A stretch of DNA of 7,145 nt from Tannerella sp. (GCA_031277235.1 JAITMT010000345.1:1-7145); one strand, 5' to 3'; shown: positions 1-7,145, counted from the stretch's first letter. Numbers and translations: made by a program. Notes: generated from the letters alone by a model not told the origin.

Positions 1-1389
1 TCGCTGGAACAGTTGCAGGCGGAATGGGCAGCCGAAGAAAAGGAAATGGAAAACGCGACTCCCGAATACAACTATTCCCGCTACGGCGGCTATCTGCAAA
101 AACAGGTGAAAGCGACCGGATTTTTCCGTGTGGAAAAGGTGGACGGACGTTGGTGGTTTGTTGATCCGGAAGGCTATCTGTTTCTTTCTCACGGCGTGGA
201 CTGCGTGAGTCCGGGCGGCGGAGGAAATACCCGCGATCTGGATAAACGGACGAATATGTTCAAGGAACTACCGCCGGAACAGTTCAGGCGAAGCAACCGG
301 AACCGCGAATCCGCGTCTTTCGGAACGTGGAATCTCTACCGGCGTTACGGGGAAAATTTCCGCGAAAAAGCCAATGAAATGGTCATTAAACGCATGAATA
401 AATGGGGTTTGAACACCATAGCCAACTGGTCGAGCGCCGAAGTTTACGGCTTGAACGAGAAAGCCTACACCCTTCAATTGCGCGGCTTGGCTATGGATGG
501 CAACCTGATGGGGCTTGCAGACGTTTATGCCCCCGATTTTGCCACCAAGATGGATTCGGAAATGAAAGCCTATCTGCCCGAAAATAAAAATAATCCGTGG
601 GTTATCGGTTATTTTGTCGGAAACGAGCCGTCGTGGCTGGGACAGGAAGCCCGCCTTTGCGACCTCATCCTCGAAGGCGAAGCCCGTCCGATTAAAACCG
701 AACTGGAGAAATATCTAAAGGACGACAATTCGCCCGAACGCAAAAAGCAGTTCATTTACAGCACATTCAACACTTTCCTGCAAACAGTCAGAAAAACCAT
801 GAAACGCTACGACCCCAATCATCTGAATCTGGGTATCCGTTTCGGCAATCTCAACGAAATAGACGAACAGTTGATGAATATTTGCAGGGACGCTTTCGAC
901 ATTCTCAGTTTCAACTGTTATTCGCTGAAACCAAGTGGAGCCATGATGGATCGCGCACTTCGGCTGGTAGATATGCCCATGATTATCGGGGAATATCATT
1001 TCGGAACGGTTGACCGGGGCATGGCGCAGTCGCTCTGGCAGGTCAATTCGCAGCAGGAACGCGGTGTGGCGTACCGTTACTACACGGAACAGGCTTACGC
1101 GCATCCCGGACTGATTGGGACGGCTTATTTCCAGTGGTGCGACCAGGATTTGATTGGACGCGGCGACGGTGAAAACTACAACTGCGGCTTCATAGACGTT
1201 ACGGATCGTCCCTACAAATATCAGGCGGAAGCCGCGATGGAAACGGCAAAACGGCTGTATTCCGTTCATGCGGGAGAAACACAGCCCTTCGAGCAAACGC
1301 CCGTCCATGCCCGCGGACACGGCGGCGTTCCCGACGTCTGGAATACGGAAAATATTTGGGAAGGTTACGACTGGATGAATGAACATTAA
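1..1389 (+). CDS. Clan GH-A glycoside hydrolase, GH50 agarase-like (5' partial)
   Basis: Predicted retaining glycoside hydrolase with a TIM-barrel fold, most like the GH50 beta-agarase group. The frame is open from base 1, so the true start is upstream; the TTG at 13 is not a convincing start. Seen: an N-terminal motif GFFRVEKVDGRWWFVDPEG (about 118-174) typical of agarase-like enzymes; a GYFVGNEPSW motif whose glutamate at 625-627 is the expected acid/base; an IIGEYHFG motif whose glutamate at 991-993 is the expected nucleophile; and a C-terminal block at 1129-1215 (FQWCDQDL, GRGDGENY, GFIDVTDRPY) that closes the barrel in this group. At least 462 codons are present, while GH50 enzymes are often longer, consistent with a missing N-terminal part. 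Activity on agarose or another galactan is inferred from family resemblance; a different beta-glycan is possible. No signal peptide can be judged because the N-terminus is missing. The stop is followed by 284 non-coding bases with the palindrome array. Confidence 0.85.
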   Translation, partial: SLEQLQAEWAAEEKEMENATPEYNYSRYGGYLQKQVKATGFFRVEKVDGRWWFVDPEGYLFLSHGVDCVSPGGGGNTRDLDKRTNMFKELPPEQFRRSNRNRESASFGTWNLYRRYGENFREKANEMVIKRMNKWGLNTIANWSSAEVYGLNEKAYTLQLRGLAMDGNLMGLADVYAPDFATKMDSEMKAYLPENKNNPWVIGYFVGNEPSWLGQEARLCDLILEGEARPIKTELEKYLKDDNSPERKKQFIYSTFNTFLQTVRKTMKRYDPNHLNLGIRFGNLNEIDEQLMNICRDAFDILSFNCYSLKPSGAMMDRALRLVDMPMIIGEYHFGTVDRGMAQSLWQVNSQQERGVAYRYYTEQAYAHPGLIGTAYFQWCDQDLIGRGDGENYNCGFIDVTDRPYKYQAEAAMETAKRLYSVHAGETQPFEQTPVHARGHGGVPDVWNTENIWEGYDWMNEH

Positions 1390-1439
1390 ATCTGTAAATT
1401 CTGTAAAAAAATGACGACTCCATGTAATACCCAAATTTT

Positions 1440-1474
1440 GCAATCCGTCAGGATTGCATCGCTCGGTAGAAAAT
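1440..1474 (+). repeat. REP-like unit A: hairpin plus direct tail
   Basis: The arms GCAATCC (1440-1446) and GGATTGC (1451-1457) pair perfectly around the loop GTCA. The tail at 1458-1474 follows. The segment 1455-1472 is an exact reverse complement of 1573-1590, an 18-bp long-range stem that would compete with the local hairpin. Confidence 0.8.
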
Positions 1475-1484
1475 TGTCAAGTTC

Positions 1485-1518
1485 TATTCCCGTCAGGGAA
1501 TATCGCTCGGTAGAAAAT
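1485..1518 (+). repeat. REP-like unit B: hairpin plus direct tail
   Basis: The arms TATTCCC (1485-1491) and GGGAATA (1496-1502) pair around GTCA. The last arm base is also the first base of the tail at 1502-1518, which is identical to the tail of unit A. The tail pairs over 15 bases with 1573-1587. Confidence 0.8.
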
Positions 1519-1534
1519 GTTTTCCATTGTTGGT

Positions 1535-1554
1535 TGCATTCCGTACGGAATGCA
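1535..1554. repeat. Unit C: perfect 20-bp palindrome without its own tail
   Basis: TGCATTCCGTACGGAATGCA is a perfect self-complementary 20-mer centred between 1544 and 1545. Unlike the other units it has no GTCA loop, and no tail copy abuts it. It lies between the direct tail of unit B and the inverted tail of unit D, at the tip of the possible long-range stem. The following 18 bases (1555-1572, including TCCTGCGGGTTC) separate it from the inverted tail. Confidence 0.75.
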
Positions 1555-1572
1555 TCCTGCGGGTTCTTTGCC

Positions 1573-1606
1573 TTTCTACCGAGCGATGCATCCCGTCAGG
1601 GATGCA
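1573..1606 (-). repeat. REP-like unit D: inverted tail plus hairpin
   Basis: TTTCTACCGAGCGAT (1573-1587) is the exact reverse complement of 15 bases of the tails of units A and B. It is followed by a hairpin with arms TGCATCCC (1587-1594) and GGGATGCA (1599-1606) around GTCA, the longest stem of the looped units. Unit D therefore lies opposite to A and B. Confidence 0.8.
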
Positions 1607-1673
1607 GACAATATTCAGGTATAATATTGAGCATACATAAAAAAATTACAAATTTTATTGATCCTGACAAAAA

Positions 1674-2726
1674 ATGAAGAAAAACAAGTATTTACTGTTA
1701 ATGATTGCTCCTTTTTTATTGACATACTGTCAGCCTGCCAAAAAGGAAACGCCTCAAACACGGTTGACGCATGTTGAAGATGTTGCCAATGATATTTTTG
1801 TGGGAACAGGCGGCTGGATGATAGCAACAGACACGTATATAATCGGGCTTGATTATGGATTTGACGAGTTCTTTTACAGATACAATTACCGTACCGGTAA
1901 TCCGGATTCGGTTTACAGATTCGGGAACAAGGGACAGGGACCTAATGATTTTTTACATCCTTTTTCCCTGCAATACATCAGTGACACTCTCATGGGAACG
2001 TATGATGCTATGCTTAAATCATTCACTGAAGTATCTTTAAGTCCGGATTCGAAAAAAATTAAAAGTCAATCATTGAGATTGGATAACAATATGAGTTTTA
2101 AAGTCTTGAAAACCCCTTACAATCAATACCTTGGAATGGGATCTTATCAGGAAGGAATGTTTCTGTTATTTGACTCTTTGGGAAAAACCGTCCAATCATT
2201 TTTTGAATTTCCCTTTAAGGATGCGACAGAAAAGGCTATTAAAAATCAATTACGAGGAATGGCGTATCAGGGAGAAATTGCAATCAATCCTTCCGGTACA
2301 AAATTTGCATATGCAACACTCAATGCGGATATTATTCATTTTTATAACATTCTGGAAAATGATATTCAAATCATAAAAAAGATAGAAAAACGGTTTTGTG
2401 AATATATACCGCAAGAAATAGACGGAGGTATTATGTCTGCAATTAAGGCTACCAGTGAAACAGGCTATTTAGATGTGTATGCTACGGAAAATCATGTGTT
2501 TATGCTTTATTCGGGAAGAACATTTAAGGAATATGAAGAAAAATCTTTTGAAGGCGACCTGTTAATGATCTATGACTGGTCGGGAAATTTAAAGAAAGAA
2601 ATATTGTTGGACATTCCCTGCAAAAACATTTGCATCACCCCCGACGAAGAAATTTTGTGGGCGATTGCTGAAATTCCGGAGCCAACCATTGTTCGATTTG
2701 ATTTAACGGGTTTGAGACTGAATTAA
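1674..2726 (+). CDS. 6-bladed beta-propeller lipoprotein (BF3164/TolB-like)
   Basis: Predicted lipoprotein of 350 residues with a beta-propeller fold, of the kind common in Bacteroidales carbohydrate loci; the molecular function of this group is not established. Seen: a lysine-rich start, a hydrophobic stretch at residues 7-18, and a candidate lipidated cysteine at residue 19 (context LLTYCQ). Tyrosine just before the cysteine is unusual, since small residues are preferred there. GNKGQGPNDF (84-93) matches the first-blade motif of BF3164-type proteins, and the C-terminal repeats (such as IYDWSGNL and VRFDLTGL) fit propeller blades. The length is normal for the group. The ATG at 1674 is preceded by an A-run, with no Shine-Dalgarno, as is usual in this phylum. 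By eye the gene is much more AT-rich (about 38% GC in a sampled stretch) than the flanking enzymes (about 50%), which may reflect separate acquisition. It follows the palindrome array and is 58 bases before the fusion enzyme gene. Confidence 0.78.
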   Translation: MKKNKYLLLMIAPFLLTYCQPAKKETPQTRLTHVEDVANDIFVGTGGWMIATDTYIIGLDYGFDEFFYRYNYRTGNPDSVYRFGNKGQGPNDFLHPFSLQYISDTLMGTYDAMLKSFTEVSLSPDSKKIKSQSLRLDNNMSFKVLKTPYNQYLGMGSYQEGMFLLFDSLGKTVQSFFEFPFKDATEKAIKNQLRGMAYQGEIAINPSGTKFAYATLNADIIHFYNILENDIQIIKKIEKRFCEYIPQEIDGGIMSAIKATSETGYLDVYATENHVFMLYSGRTFKEYEEKSFEGDLLMIYDWSGNLKKEILLDIPCKNICITPDEEILWAIAEIPEPTIVRFDLTGLRLN

Positions 2727-2752
2727 ATCATTGAATATTAAATATATGCAGT

Positions 2753-2788
2753 ATGAAAAATAAAATTTTAACAATTATAATCCTATGA
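2753..2788 (+). other. Possible 11-codon leader ORF overlapping the next start
   Basis: An ATG at 2753 opens the peptide MKNKILTIIIL, which ends at a TGA (2786-2788) overlapping the ATG of the fusion enzyme gene at 2785 as ATGA. The peptide begins like a signal peptide (basic then hydrophobic) and resembles the MKN start of the following protein. It could allow translational coupling, be the remnant of an older signal-peptide start, or be chance in AT-rich sequence. No Shine-Dalgarno is seen for either start. The rest of the 58-base gap holds no clear promoter or terminator. Confidence 0.25.
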
Positions 2789-5700
2789 AAAATACAATGA
2801 AATTATGTGCGACATTGCTGTTTTGCAGCATGTTCACCGCCCAGGCGCAAGTAGAAATCCGGGAGGGCAGTCAGGCTATTAAAACCTATATTCAAACCCC
2901 TCCCAATGTGATGCCTCGTTTTTACGAAGGCCGCAACCATCAGGGCGTACAGCGTCGAATTTATCCCTATCCCTTCGACGACGGATTGACTACCCGAACG
3001 GAAGACGTTGATTATCCGATGATTTTCCTTGAAAACGATTACATTCTTTTGAAAATAGCGCCGGGGCAAGGCGGCCGCATCTATGGAGCTTACGATAAGA
3101 CCAATGGCTACAACTGGTTCTATGAAAACCATGTAGTGAAACCTTCCCTCATCGGCATGGTCGGTAATTGGCGCTCCGGAAGCCTTGCCTGGGGCTATCC
3201 CCACCACCATGGTCCTACTACCGTTGAGAATATGGATTATGAAATCGAGGAACACGCCGACGGCAGTAAGACAGTGTGGATCAACAACACCGAAAGGCTT
3301 CAGCGCGTCAATGTATTGCTCGGTTATACGATTTATCCGAACTCGTCCATAGTCGAGATGACCATCCGTCCGCGCAACCGGACAGGTCTCGAAAACTCTT
3401 TCCTGTTTTGGGCAAATCCGGCTGTCCATTGCGACTCTGCTTATCAGGTGATATTTCCGCCTTCCGTGCAATACGTAACTTTTCACGGCAAACGCGATAT
3501 GACCGCCTGGCCTATCGCCGACAGCCGTTTCAACAACTACAACTTCACCGGGATGGACGTCAGTTGGTGGATGAATACGCATGTTCCGTCGTCTTTCTTC
3601 TCTTGGAATCCACAGGAGGATTATTTCGGAGGCTACGACCACCGGTTGCAAGCGGGAACTGCCTGGGTAGGAAATCATTACGTTTCTCCGGGCATGAAAT
3701 ACTGGGCTGACGGAAACAATGCCAATGGTCTCAAAACCAATCAAGGTTTGACCGACGACGACGGACGGTATATCGAACTGATGGCCGGTTTTTATACCGA
3801 CAACCAGCCCGATTACAGTTGGTTGGAGCCGTATGAAACGAAATCCGGCAAGATGTTGTGGTTTCCCATTCGCGAACTGGGCGGTCTGAAATATGCAAAC
3901 CGAAACGGCGCCTTGAATTATGAAATCAAAGGCTCCGATATCGAAATAAGTTTGAATACCACTTCGCCTCATTCGGGAGCTAAACTGGCGCTGAAAGGAA
4001 AAGGCAGGGAGATAAAAACCGAGTCAATAAACATCAGCCCCGCCGAACCGCGCAAGTTGAAAATTAAACTTCCTGCGGGGACAAAGGAAACAGACTTGGA
4101 CATAGCGCTTTATGACGCCGCCGGATCGTTGATTTTGCAATATATTCCTCAGGAGCACGTATATCCCAAACAGGAAAAACCGGAAGCCTTGGGCGCATTT
4201 CCGAAACCGGAAGATATTAAGACAGTGGAAGAATTGTATCTGACCGGATTGCGTATCAATCAATTCCACAGCACGCTGGACCCTATGCCCTACTACCGTG
4301 AAGCGCTCAGTCGCGACCCTGACAATTCGGATGTGAATACGCAACTCGGTATTCTTGCCGGCAAAGACCAGGATTGGGAGCAGGCTGAAAAATACCTCCG
4401 GACGGCGGCAACCCGCCTGAAAGCTAACTATACCCGCCCCAAAAACTGCGAACCTTTGTATTACTTGGGAGTTGTTCTCCGGGAATTGGGTCGCCTCGAA
4501 GAGGCTTACGATTGGCTGTATCAATCTTCCTGGGGCTATGCCCAACATACCGCTGCTTATTATCAATTGGCGGAAATAGACTGTATCCGTGGCGATTACG
4601 AAACGGCTCTCGACCATATCAACCGTTCGCTTTCGACCAATACCGGTAATATCCGGGCGTTGAACCTGAAAGGTTTGATATTGAATAAATTGGGAAAAAC
4701 AGCCGAAGCCCGCGCCTGGTTTGAAACCGTTTTAGACGAGACCAAAATTAATTATATGGCGATGAACGAACTGATTGCCATGAACAGGGCAGCAGGCAAT
4801 CCAATAAAAGCCGACGAAGGCCTGAAAAAACTCTCCAAATGGATGCGCGACGACGTTCAGGCTTATCTCGAATTGTCCACCGAATATCTTGCGGCGGGAT
4901 TCTACAAGGAAGCAACGGAAGTACTCGCCCGCATGGAAGTGAAAGGCGAGACCTATCCCATGCTCTATTATTATCTCGGCTATCTGAACGAATTGCAGGG
5001 CATGAAAGATAAAGCCCTTGTATATTACCAAAAAGCCGAAACCATGCCTTCGGACTATTGCTTTCCGTTCCGGTCGGAAGAAGTCGTTATCCTCAATCAC
5101 GCCATGGCGATGAATCCCGACGGCGCCAAAGCCCCTTATTATCTGGGCAATCTGTATTATGAACACCAGCCGCAAAAGGCAATGGAACTTTGGGAGCAGT
5201 CGGCGCAACTCGATCCGTCGTTCTACATTGTCCACCGCAACCTCGGTTTGGCATACAACGAAATTGACAAGGATTATGCGAAAGCCTTGGCAAGCATGAA
5301 AAAGGCTGCGGAAGCGAATAGCGACGACGCCCGCCTGTTGTTCGAGATAGACGGTCTCAACGAATTGAACAAAATATCGCCCCGGGATAAATACGAGTTT
5401 CTGAAAAAGAACTTGGCTACCGTGAACAAACGCGGCGAAACCTTGTTGCGCTTTGTCGCCCGCGCAGTCGAGTACGGGAAATACGACGAAGCGTTAAATA
5501 TTTTGAAATCCAACACGATTTCCGAAACGGAAGGCTCGCGCGATATCCAGAATGCTTACCTGAACAGTTACACCTTGCTTGCCCTCGAAGCCATTGACAA
5601 AAAGGAATACAATGCGGCAATGGAAAATATTGACGCAGCTTTGGCTTACCCCATCGGTTTGTACGGTCGAGGAAGGTATGCGCAACTTTATTACCTGGCA

Positions 5701-7145
5701 GGTTTGGTTTATGAATCGCGAGGCGAAAATAAAAAAGCCCGCGAATCGTATCAAAAGGCGATGCAAGTGGAAACCGAACGCGGCGACGACCGTGAATTTG
5801 ATTACTACAAAGGGCTTGCCCTGATAAAAATGAACAAGCCGGAAGAAGCAAAAACCCTATTCCAACGGATGTTGGGCGACGCTTCCGACAACAGCGCCTA
5901 CACGCAGTTTGAAGGACGCCGCACCGACGTAGCCCAACAGGTAACTGCCCGGTATATGGCGGGCTTGGGTTATATGGGTTTGGGAGACAAGGCAAAAGCC
6001 GCAACGGAATTTAATAAAGCCCTGGAATTGAATCCGGGACATATCTGGAGCCGGACGTATCTGCAATCCCTCGGCGGAGATGTTCAGGAAAAAGGTATAT
6101 CCATCATTGAAAAAAACGGCAAGTTTCACTTGATGATTGACGGCGTGGACACTTATATCAAAGGTGTCGGCGGTACAAATCGCTTGGATATGGCAGCAGC
6201 CAACGGAGCCAACGCTTTCAGGACCTGGGGAGGCAACGTGGAAAGGGCAAAGAGAGATTTAGCCCAGGCGAAGGAGTTGAATTTGTATGTCATGCAAGGC
6301 ATCGGTCTTCCCAAAGACTCGGCGCAATATACGAATGAGGAATTTAAAGCAAAAACGCGAGCCTCCGTAAAGGCTTTGGCGGAAGCGTTGAAAGACGAGT
6401 CAAACCTCTTGGTTTGGGGCATTGGAAACGAAATAGAGCATGGCACAGCCAATACGCCTGCCGCTTGGCAATTTGTCAACGAACTTGCCCTGTTAATAAA
6501 ATCCATAGACAGCCGTCATCTGGTTTCTACGGTTATTTCACACAATGCCAAGGCTTTGGATTTGATTGGAGAATATGCTCCCGATTTGGATGTGATGGGT
6601 ATCAACAGTTACGGTTCGATACCTCAGGTTGAAAAAATGGTTGAAAATTCAAAATGGAAAGGCGCTTACATCATCACCGAATGGGGTCCTACAGGTTGGT
6701 GGGAAACGACGCGTACCGCATGGCGAGCGCCCATCGAACAAACGAGCGAGGAAAAGCGAATCGTTTACGAAAGCCGCTACAACGATTTTATCAAAAATTC
6801 GCCGCGCTGCCTCGGTTCGTTTGTGTTTCTGTGGGGGCAGAAGGAAGAACGCACGCCCACCTGGTTCAGTATGTTTGTTGAAAATAATGTTCCGGGGCTT
6901 CCGCTGAAAGGAGAAAAAACGCCGATGGTCGAAGCGATGGAAAGGAGTTGGACAGGCGCCGAGCCAAAACAGACGGCTCCTGTCGTTCACGGTATTTTGA
7001 TCAATAATACGAAGCCGGCGGACAATATTGAGGTGAAATCCGGAGCAAGTTTCGAGGCAAAAATTGATGTAACCGACCGAGAAGGCGATGCGATGACCTA
7101 TGTCTGGGAAATCCTGAAAGAAGCCACCGTAACGGCAACCGGCGG
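2785..7145 (+). CDS. Giant exported DUF5107-TPR-glycoside hydrolase (GH-A) fusion (3' partial)
   Basis: One open frame of at least 1453 codons without a stop, running off the window. In order: a signal peptidase I signal (residues 1-21, probable cut after AQA); a DUF5107 beta-sandwich region (about 55-365) with the histidine-rich motif GYPHHHGPT (137-145) and the WANPAVH, FPPSVQYVTFHGKRD and GYDHR signatures; a second beta-rich segment (about 370-455); about 600 residues of TPR helices (about 480-1095), with clear repeats near 556-587, 590-655, 728-760, 784-815, 965-995 and 1055-1087; then a GH2-like TIM barrel of clan GH-A (about 1100-1385). The barrel has KGVGG, FRTWGGN, acid/base E1216 in WGIGNE, nucleophile E1299 in IITEWGP, and the strand FVFLWGQKEERTPTWF. 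An Ig-like domain (from about 1398) is cut off. Known: DUF5107-TPR proteins and this GH-A type normally occur as separate Bacteroidota proteins. Inferred: a periplasmic or surface glycosidase with a built-in binding scaffold; the substrate is unknown. A second in-frame ATG at 2797 could also start it. Confidence 0.88.
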   Translation, partial: MKNTMKLCATLLFCSMFTAQAQVEIREGSQAIKTYIQTPPNVMPRFYEGRNHQGVQRRIYPYPFDDGLTTRTEDVDYPMIFLENDYILLKIAPGQGGRIYGAYDKTNGYNWFYENHVVKPSLIGMVGNWRSGSLAWGYPHHHGPTTVENMDYEIEEHADGSKTVWINNTERLQRVNVLLGYTIYPNSSIVEMTIRPRNRTGLENSFLFWANPAVHCDSAYQVIFPPSVQYVTFHGKRDMTAWPIADSRFNNYNFTGMDVSWWMNTHVPSSFFSWNPQEDYFGGYDHRLQAGTAWVGNHYVSPGMKYWADGNNANGLKTNQGLTDDDGRYIELMAGFYTDNQPDYSWLEPYETKSGKMLWFPIRELGGLKYANRNGALNYEIKGSDIEISLNTTSPHSGAKLALKGKGREIKTESINISPAEPRKLKIKLPAGTKETDLDIALYDAAGSLILQYIPQEHVYPKQEKPEALGAFPKPEDIKTVEELYLTGLRINQFHSTLDPMPYYREALSRDPDNSDVNTQLGILAGKDQDWEQAEKYLRTAATRLKANYTRPKNCEPLYYLGVVLRELGRLEEAYDWLYQSSWGYAQHTAAYYQLAEIDCIRGDYETALDHINRSLSTNTGNIRALNLKGLILNKLGKTAEARAWFETVLDETKINYMAMNELIAMNRAAGNPIKADEGLKKLSKWMRDDVQAYLELSTEYLAAGFYKEATEVLARMEVKGETYPMLYYYLGYLNELQGMKDKALVYYQKAETMPSDYCFPFRSEEVVILNHAMAMNPDGAKAPYYLGNLYYEHQPQKAMELWEQSAQLDPSFYIVHRNLGLAYNEIDKDYAKALASMKKAAEANSDDARLLFEIDGLNELNKISPRDKYEFLKKNLATVNKRGETLLRFVARAVEYGKYDEALNILKSNTISETEGSRDIQNAYLNSYTLLALEAIDKKEYNAAMENIDAALAYPIGLYGRGRYAQLYYLAGLVYESRGENKKARESYQKAMQVETERGDDREFDYYKGLALIKMNKPEEAKTLFQRMLGDASDNSAYTQFEGRRTDVAQQVTARYMAGLGYMGLGDKAKAATEFNKALELNPGHIWSRTYLQSLGGDVQEKGISIIEKNGKFHLMIDGVDTYIKGVGGTNRLDMAAANGANAFRTWGGNVERAKRDLAQAKELNLYVMQGIGLPKDSAQYTNEEFKAKTRASVKALAEALKDESNLLVWGIGNEIEHGTANTPAAWQFVNELALLIKSIDSRHLVSTVISHNAKALDLIGEYAPDLDVMGINSYGSIPQVEKMVENSKWKGAYIITEWGPTGWWETTRTAWRAPIEQTSEEKRIVYESRYNDFIKNSPRCLGSFVFLWGQKEERTPTWFSMFVENNVPGLPLKGEKTPMVEAMERSWTGAEPKQTAPVVHGILINNTKPADNIEVKSGASFEAKIDVTDREGDAMTYVWEILKEATVTATG

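Larger units (their letters stand above)
1440..1606. repeat. REP-like cluster of four palindromes with shared tail
   Basis: Intergenic cluster between the glycosidase and the lipoprotein gene. Four palindromes lie at 1440-1457, 1485-1502, 1535-1554 and 1587-1606. The first two are followed directly by the same 17 bases, ATCGCTCGGTAGAAAAT (1458-1474 and 1502-1518). The fourth is preceded by the reverse complement of 15 of these bases (1573-1587), so it lies in inverted orientation. Three hairpins share the loop GTCA but have different, internally paired arms. This arrangement of hairpin plus tail, in direct and inverted copies, resembles the REP/BIME elements that are mobilised by REP-associated IS200-like transposases. 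No such transposase is in the window. The inverted tails can also pair with each other around the third palindrome, giving a nested cruciform in DNA or RNA that could weaken readthrough or protect the upstream mRNA 3' end. The rest of 1390-1673 is AT-rich with nothing else recognisable. Confidence 0.8.

Noticed and set aside
13..15. TTG as the start of the first gene
   Set aside because: The frame is open to the window edge and the protein shows no N-terminal start features there, so the gene is 5' truncated by the window.
715..1443. 242-codon antisense ORF opposite the agarase-like gene
   Set aside because: It lies against catalytic and barrel motifs of the + strand gene and has no recognisable features of its own.
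1440..1606. CRISPR array
   Set aside because: Units are irregularly spaced, occur in both orientations and have no uniform repeat-spacer pattern.
1587..1620. Intrinsic terminator at unit D
   Set aside because: The hairpin is strong but is followed by mixed sequence, not a T-run, and it belongs to the repeat array.
1622..1629. TAATATTG as a Bacteroidota -7 promoter element for the lipoprotein gene
   Set aside because: It misses the TAnnTTTG consensus by one base and no TTTG -33 element is found at suitable spacing.
1411..1677. 88-residue ORF through the intergenic region, ending ATGA on the lipoprotein start
   Set aside because: It is a translation of the palindrome array, with repeated peptide fragments arising from the repeated DNA; it has no recognisable domain, so it is treated as spurious.
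2803..3972. 389-codon antisense ORF opposite the DUF5107 region
   Set aside because: The + strand frame has clear family motifs; the antisense frame is a shadow with no domain features.

Overview
The window looks like part of a carbohydrate-utilisation locus from a Bacteroidota genome, most likely order Bacteroidales. The evidence is a DUF5107 protein, a 6-bladed beta-propeller lipoprotein carrying the GQGPNDF motif of the BF3164/TolB-like group, A-rich leaders without clear Shine-Dalgarno sequences, and an intergenic cluster of short palindromes with a shared tail. No rRNA, tRNA, transposase, CRISPR array, SusC/SusD pair or sugar-sensor regulator is visible, so membership in a polysaccharide utilisation locus is an inference from enzyme content.

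Layout, all genes on the + strand: (1) 1-1389 is the 3' part of a clan GH-A glycoside hydrolase resembling the GH50 beta-agarase group; its 5' end lies outside the window. (2) 1390-1673 is non-coding and contains a REP-like array (1440-1606) of four palindromes: two carry the same 17-bp tail in direct orientation and one carries it inverted. (3) 1674-2726 encodes a predicted lipoprotein with a beta-propeller fold, clearly more AT-rich than its neighbours. (4) 2727-2784 is a short AT-rich gap with an 11-codon ORF that overlaps the next start codon. (5) 2785-7145 is one uninterrupted reading frame of at least 1453 codons, still open at the window end. It encodes a signal peptide, a DUF5107 beta-sandwich region, a long TPR superhelix, a second GH-A catalytic barrel with both catalytic glutamates, and the start of an Ig-like domain.

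The two glycosidases are unrelated at subfamily level but both belong to the retaining TIM-barrel clan, and the second is exported. With a surface-type lipoprotein between them, they suggest extracytoplasmic processing of a glycan, possibly galactose-containing if the agarase resemblance holds; the substrate cannot be fixed from the sequence. The most unusual observation is the giant DUF5107-TPR-GH-A fusion. The palindrome array is the second.
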